Shown here: one piece after another, positions 6,028-9,889 of the stretch | Numbering within the stretch: the first letter of the stretch is position 1 | Layout: each line of letters begins with the position of its first letter | Assembly: GCA_964565375.1 (NCBI GenBank) | Contig: CAZMEV010000110.1 | Coordinates: 1 to 9,889, forward strand | Direction: 5' to 3' | Length of the DNA stretch: 9,889 nucleotides | From: SLAN01 sp964565375 | GTDB lineage: Bacteria > Spirochaetota > Spirochaetia > DSM-27196 > SKKC01 | The notes under the pieces: model-generated | What the model was told of the DNA's origin: nothing | What the model saw: the letters and a program-made list of their open reading frames with translations, nothing else | Databases searched by the model: none | Translations under genes and position numbers: made by a program

Positions 6028-7545
6028 GTGAATAGCGCAACACTCATTTACCCGAACCAGCTCGCGGCGCCGCAAGGCGCCGCGTTTCTTGATAGCGGCC
6101 GCCCGGTCTACGTAATCGAGGAGCCGCTTTTTCTGAACCTTAACCCGGCACACCGGCAGCGGCTTCTGCTGCACAGGCTTTCAATGCGTGCCTATGCCCG
6201 TGAGCTTACCGAGCTCGGATTTACCGTTCATTATATTGATGTCCGAACGCTCGGTTCGACCGACGATATCTGGCGGCGGCTTGCCGACGACGGTATTTCC
6301 ACCGTCCACGTCGCCGATACCAGTGACGACTATCTCGAACGCTCCTTCAGCGAATCCGCGCCGAAATACGGAATTACGCGGGTATGGTACGAAAGCCCGA
6401 TGTTCGTACTGCCCCGAGATGAAGCGGTGAAACGCTACATCGATTCAAAACGGCACATGGCCCGCTTTTATCAGAAGCTTCGCACCGACCGCGGCGTTCT
6501 TGTTTCCACGGACGGTGAGCCTGCCGGCGGACGGTGGAGCTTCGACGAGGATAACCGCAGGAAACTTCCGAAGAAGCTGGAGCTGCCGCGCGACATTGAG
6601 CTGTGGGGCGAACAGCCAGGCCCGGACTCCGGCGACGCAATCGAGGAGGCCCGGCAGGAAATCGAGGAGGCGCGCTCGTGGCTCTCGCAGGTGCAGTGCG
6701 AGCAGTACGGGAGCGCCGATGTGTGGCTACCGTGGACACGTGAGGGAGCGAGGCGCGCACTGAGAGAGTTCCTCGAGGAGCGGTTTCATGATTTCGGCCC
6801 ATATGAGGATGCGCTTACAACCCGGCACACGCGTGTGTTTCATTCCACGTTGTCGCCGCTTATAAACATCAGCCTATTACATCCGAATGACGTACTCGAA
6901 ACCGCGATCGAGTATGCCGACGCCCATGAGGTTCCGATGAACTCGCTCGAGGGGTTCGTCAGGCAGATTCTCGGGTGGCGCGAGTTCATGCGGGCGGCCT
7001 ACGAGCGCGACGGGAAATACATGCGGACGCGCAATGCGTTCGGACACAAGGGGCGGTTGCCGGAGTCATTCTGGGGCGGCGGCACCGGACTTACTCCGAT
7101 GGATCATCTTATAGAGCGCGCGCTCAAGTTCGGCTACGCGCATCACATTGAGCGGCTTATGGTTGCCGGCAATCTCATGCTGCTCGCCGAGATCGACCCG
7201 GACGAGGTCTATCGCTGGTTCATGGGTATGTTCGTTGACGCCTGTGACTGGGTCATGGTGCCGAACGTGTACGGAATGAGTCAGTTCGCCGACGGTGGTC
7301 TTTTCGCTACGAAGCCGTACATAAGCGGAAGCAACTACCTGCGAAAAATGTCGGATTACCCGCGCGGCGATTGGGAAGAAATCTGGACGGCGCTGTACTG
7401 GCGGTTTATCGACCGGCACCGGGAACTGTTCGAGTCAAACCATCGCCTTTCGATGATGCCGCGCATGCTCGACAAAATGGACTCGGGGAAGCGTTCGGCA
7501 TACATGAAGCGGGCTGCGAAGTTTCTCGAGCGACTGGAGCGGTAA
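6028..7545 (+). CDS. Cryptochrome/photolyase family protein (DPRP / FeS-BCP lineage) lacking the cluster cysteines
   Basis: A FAD-binding light-dependent DNA-repair enzyme or blue-light sensor, 505 aa from this start. Numbered from the upstream in-frame ATG at 5971 (subtract 19 for this start), it shows the antenna-domain start TLIYPNQL (24-31), EEPLFLN (50-56), LHRLSMRAYA (67-76), GGRWSFDEDNR (186-196), QILGWREFMRAAY (332-344), GYAHHIERLMVAGN (388-401, with the double His seen in prokaryotic 6-4 photolyases) and PNVYGMSQFADGG (431-443). The four Cys that hold a 4Fe-4S cluster in Agrobacterium PhrB have no counterparts: TGLTPMDHL (372-380) and SDYPRGDWEEIW (461-472) stand where they are expected. 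The only cysteines are C13, C243 and C425. Family similarity begins at the GTG, which follows a TATAAT box by six bases; in-frame ATG 5971 and GTG 6001 are alternatives. Repair activity is likely but unproven. Confidence 0.85.
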   Translation: MNSATLIYPNQLAAPQGAAFLDSGRPVYVIEEPLFLNLNPAHRQRLLLHRLSMRAYARELTELGFTVHYIDVRTLGSTDDIWRRLADDGISTVHVADTSDDYLERSFSESAPKYGITRVWYESPMFVLPRDEAVKRYIDSKRHMARFYQKLRTDRGVLVSTDGEPAGGRWSFDEDNRRKLPKKLELPRDIELWGEQPGPDSGDAIEEARQEIEEARSWLSQVQCEQYGSADVWLPWTREGARRALREFLEERFHDFGPYEDALTTRHTRVFHSTLSPLINISLLHPNDVLETAIEYADAHEVPMNSLEGFVRQILGWREFMRAAYERDGKYMRTRNAFGHKGRLPESFWGGGTGLTPMDHLIERALKFGYAHHIERLMVAGNLMLLAEIDPDEVYRWFMGMFVDACDWVMVPNVYGMSQFADGGLFATKPYISGSNYLRKMSDYPRGDWEEIWTALYWRFIDRHRELFESNHRLSMMPRMLDKMDSGKRSAYMKRAAKFLERLER

Positions 7546-7647
7546 GCCGGGCGCTTGAACGATCAGCGTAGCCGCATGAAATCGGGCAGGGCCGGCCTGA
7601 GGTTCAGCGAGCCCGCATGCAATGCCCGGGGGTGCGGCGAGCCAGTT

Positions 7648-8847
7648 TCAGCGCAGCCGTTTCCCCTTTCGAATGACGCACGTCGGCGCCTCGTGCGTTC
7701 GAAGCGCCTCGAGCACACTGTCGGCCGAGAGCACCACAAGGTCGGCGTTACCTCCTTCGACAAGCTCGTGCCCGTTCATTCCAAGCACGCGCGCGGCACT
7801 CGTCGTTATGAGATCGTAGAGGACATTCATGTCCGCGAGCGTTGTCATCCACAGCAGATGCGAAGCAAGGAACGCCACCTCGAGCATGTTGTTGCGGCCG
7901 TACGGATAGTAGGCGTCGGAGATATCATCCTGACCAAGCGCCACATGAACCCCCGCGTTATAGAGCTCGCGAACCCGTGCATGAAGCGGGCCGGTATGCG
8001 GATCGCTCACCACGCCTACCCTTGCCTGTTTCAGCAGCGCCTCCATTTTACGGTAGTAGGGGTCCGGATACAGCTGCATTGCCCGTGCGTGCTGCACCGT
8101 CACCCGCCCTTCCCAGCCGGCTGTTCTGGTTCTCGACAGAAGCATTTCGAGGGTCCTGAGCGAGGGATCACCGGCATCGTCTATGAGCATGGAAATATCA
8201 CGGTCGTACTCGAGCGCAATAGCAAAGACACGCTCAATGTGCTCGTGTGCATCGGCGTCGGTGTACTCGATCCACGGAATGCCACCGACTACATCAGCAC
8301 CAAGGCTCATTGCCTGTCTCACATAGTCCTCGGCACCGGGATCGCGGACAATACCGTCCTGCGGAAAGGCCACAACCTGGACATCCACCCGGTCGCGGTA
8401 TTCCTCCCGCGCCTTTACAAGCGCCTTCACGCCTTCCAGACCTCCGGTCGTATCCGTGTCTGCAAAAGCGCGAATATGCGTGTTTCCGAATTCGATCGCC
8501 TGATCGAGCGCTCTCCGGACATTCTCGATAATCCAGCGCTCGTCGTAGTCGCGCTTCACCCGCGATGCCAGTTCAATGGCCGTCATAGCGCCACCCATTG
8601 AACCGCTGCTGTAGCTCATGAGGGCATCCTCGCCCACTCGCTCGAGGGTATGCACCTTGCACAGATGCAGATGTCCGTTTACGAAAGACTCGCTTACAAG
8701 ACGTCCCTCTGCGTCGATAACCTCGGCGGCGCCTGCATCAAGTGACTTGCCGATTGCCGCAATCTTCTCACCGTGTATTCCAATATCCACGGTGGCTGTG
8801 CCCGTGCGTCGTGTGCGTGCATTTCGGATAACCAGGTCGTAGTTCAT
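7648..8847 (-). CDS. Amidohydrolase, cytosine deaminase-like, substrate uncertain
   Basis: A 399-aa cytoplasmic TIM-barrel metal hydrolase aligning along its length with E. coli cytosine deaminase (CodA). Shared landmarks are NGHLHL (58-62; HxH metal ligands H59/H61), VVAFPQDG (158-165; Q163), GGIPWIEYT (188-196), VTVQHARAM (249-257; H253), LGQDDISDAYYPYGRNNMLEV (304-324; D307/D308) and the C-terminal small beta domain GGNADLVVLSAD (365-376). CodA's metal ligand H214 and proton-shuttle E217 fall where this protein has MLIDD (220-224), that is Leu and Asp, so cytosine itself may not be the substrate. The start at 8847 is supported by AAGGAG at 8854-8859, six bases upstream. An in-frame ATG at 8877 overlaps the likely -10 box and adds an atypical tail. 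It converges on the photolyase with a 102-base gap showing no clear terminator. Confidence 0.82.
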   Translation of the reverse strand: MNYDLVIRNARTRRTGTATVDIGIHGEKIAAIGKSLDAGAAEVIDAEGRLVSESFVNGHLHLCKVHTLERVGEDALMSYSSGSMGGAMTAIELASRVKRDYDERWIIENVRRALDQAIEFGNTHIRAFADTDTTGGLEGVKALVKAREEYRDRVDVQVVAFPQDGIVRDPGAEDYVRQAMSLGADVVGGIPWIEYTDADAHEHIERVFAIALEYDRDISMLIDDAGDPSLRTLEMLLSRTRTAGWEGRVTVQHARAMQLYPDPYYRKMEALLKQARVGVVSDPHTGPLHARVRELYNAGVHVALGQDDISDAYYPYGRNNMLEVAFLASHLLWMTTLADMNVLYDLITTSAARVLGMNGHELVEGGNADLVVLSADSVLEALRTHEAPTCVIRKGKRLR

Positions 8848-8872
8848 TATGAGCTCCTTGAACGCTCCCAGT

Positions 8873-8878
8873 ATCATA
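8873..8878 (-). promoter_or_regulatory. -10 box candidate for the amidohydrolase
   Basis: TATGAT (5 of 6 to consensus) on the minus strand is placed to start transcription near 8866, giving a leader of about 19 bases containing the AAGGAG site. It lies in a short palindrome, GTAT-G-ATAC (8871-8879). No good -35 is visible, so an activator or weak promoter is possible. Confidence 0.35.
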
Positions 8879-8927
8879 CCTTGAAAGATTGTCGTCCACC
8901 TCGATAGGGTGCGGGACAGTTACATCT

Positions 8928-9889
8928 ATGAGTTCTTCTTCAAACTCGAAAAACCACGGCGGCGGTCGAATCCGCGAGTACATTGTCCGGGTGCTCAACG
9001 GCATGGCCCTCGGGCTTTTCGCGTCACTTATTATCGGGCTTATTCTCGAGCAGATAGGTCTCTATTCGGGACTCGAACTCGTGGAACAGTTCGGCACGGC
9101 GGGGCAGCACCTGATGGGACCGGCGATCGGCGTCGGCGTTGCCTACAGCGTAAAGGCGCCTCCCCTCGGCATGTTCGCCGCGGTCGTAACCGGCGCGATC
9201 GGGGCGGGCACTGTGGCGCCGACAGAGGCAGGGCTCATGCTCGAAATCGGCGAGCCTGTCGGCGCGCTCGTCGCCGCGCTCGTCGGTGCGGAGATTTCGC
9301 GCCTGGTAGCCGGCCGGACGAAGATGGACATTATCGTGGTGCCCGCCACCGCTATCCTTGCAGGAGGGCTTACCGGGTTCTTTCTTGCGCCGGCGGTCGC
9401 CGCGCTCATGACGGCCATCGGGGAATTCATTAACCTTCTGACCGGATTGTACCCGCTGCCGATGGGAATCCTCGTAGCGGTTACCATGGGCATGATGCTC
9501 ACGCTTCCGATTTCAAGCGCGGCGATTGCGATTTCGCTGGGATTGAGCGGGCTCGCCGCGGGAGCGGCCACCATCGGCTGCGCCTGCCAGATGGTCGGGT
9601 TCGCCGCCTCAAGCTTTCGCGAGAACCGCTTCGCCGGCCTTGTCTCTCAGGGACTCGGCACATCCATGATTCAGATTCCCAATATCGTGCGCAATCCCCG
9701 GATCTGGATTCCACCGACACTTACCGCAGCCATTCTCGGCCCGGTCGGAACGGTACTATTTTCCATGGAGGCAAACCGCGTGGGCGCCGGCATGGGCACG
9801 AGTGGACTCGTCGGCCAGTTCGCCACGCTGGAAACCATGGGCCCGGCGGGAATTCCGGGAATGGCGCTGCTGCACTTCATCCTGCCGGC
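8928..9889 (+). CDS. PTS EIIC_2 / PfoR-family membrane protein, 3'-truncated by the window edge
   Basis: The frame opens at ATG 8928 and stays open to the end of the window (320 complete codons), so the C terminus is missing. After a short hydrophilic N terminus (about 1-18) it is almost wholly hydrophobic, with membrane segments near 24-42, 62-75, 79-96, 108-125, 134-158, 178-192, 194-220 and 262-280. KAPPLGMFAAVVTGAIGAG (76-94), QGLGTSMIQIPNIVRNPRIWIPP (241-263) and NRVGAGMGTSGLVGQ (283-297) are characteristic of the EIIC_2 family, which includes proteins annotated as PTS sugar transporter IIC and as PfoR-like putative regulators. No EIIA or EIIB domain is visible in this part. A TTGAAA at 8881-8886 followed by a poor -10 could be its promoter; the ribosome site is weak. 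It is divergent from the amidohydrolase, 80 bases apart. The transported substrate is unknown. Confidence 0.82.
   Translation, partial: MSSSSNSKNHGGGRIREYIVRVLNGMALGLFASLIIGLILEQIGLYSGLELVEQFGTAGQHLMGPAIGVGVAYSVKAPPLGMFAAVVTGAIGAGTVAPTEAGLMLEIGEPVGALVAALVGAEISRLVAGRTKMDIIVVPATAILAGGLTGFFLAPAVAALMTAIGEFINLLTGLYPLPMGILVAVTMGMMLTLPISSAAIAISLGLSGLAAGAATIGCACQMVGFAASSFRENRFAGLVSQGLGTSMIQIPNIVRNPRIWIPPTLTAAILGPVGTVLFSMEANRVGAGMGTSGLVGQFATLETMGPAGIPGMALLHFILP

Noticed and set aside
7590..7597. GGCCGGCC palindrome between the convergent photolyase and amidohydrolase genes, as a terminator
   Set aside because: It has no loop and no T-run on either strand, and such 8-mers are common by chance in GC-rich DNA.
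7555..8601. 348-codon open frame on the plus strand
   Set aside because: Fully antisense to the amidohydrolase; composition rich in His, Arg and Cys with no domain pattern.
8847..8877. Longer amidohydrolase start at 8877
   Set aside because: It overlaps the TATGAT box, lacks a ribosome site, and the start at 8847 has AAGGAG six bases before it.
8909..9433. 174-codon Arg-rich frame on the plus strand
   Set aside because: It overlaps the EIIC_2 protein in another frame; the EIIC frame has family motifs and membrane segments, this one only Arg/Gly runs.

Overview
The window is a gene-dense stretch (no gap between genes exceeds about 230 bases) of GC-rich bacterial chromosome with ordinary Shine-Dalgarno sites and sigma70-like promoters. 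The best guess for the source is a free-living spirochaete of the Spirochaeta/Salinispira type. The reasons are two exported proteins whose signal peptides end in FGQT, a small exported protein with a YSLFPGPRYAFREL segment that I associate from memory with spirochaete genomes, acidic mature proteins, and a GAF/HD-GYP signalling protein. This assignment is an inference (about 0.55). I see no rRNA, tRNA, CRISPR, IS element or phage gene.

Bases 1-1377, minus strand: a PfkB-family kinase, most likely 2-keto-3-deoxygluconate (KDG) kinase. Its stop codon overlaps a possible GTG start of a following gene that leaves the window and may be KDPG aldolase. Upstream of the kinase lie two perfect inverted repeats: a 15-base palindrome with a GTA-N-TAC core typical of FadR-subfamily GntR operators, and a 9-bp-arm hairpin in the leader. 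Together they suggest a regulated uronate/KDG catabolic operon.

Bases 1378-3354: a divergent pair. On the minus strand is a GAF + HD-GYP protein (predicted cyclic-di-GMP phosphodiesterase). On the plus strand is a short-chain dehydrogenase. They share a 75-base promoter region.

Bases 3440-5943, plus strand: three consecutive genes for exported proteins. They are a 150-aa secreted or periplasmic protein of unknown function, a 428-aa putative outer-membrane beta-barrel ending in Phe, and a FecR-domain periplasmic protein. No FecI-type sigma factor or TonB receptor is nearby. This is the least understood part of the window and the best candidate for an undescribed envelope system. The FecR gene may carry a frame disruption near its 3' end.

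Bases 5991-7545, plus strand: a cryptochrome/photolyase of the DPRP / iron-sulfur bacterial photolyase lineage in which all four cluster-binding cysteines appear to be absent. A TATAAT box sits six bases before a GTG codon at exactly the position where family similarity starts, suggesting a leaderless message.

Bases 7648-9889: a second divergent pair. On the minus strand is an amidohydrolase related to cytosine deaminase but with changed active-site residues. On the plus strand is the start of a PTS EIIC_2 / PfoR-type membrane protein that runs off the right edge.
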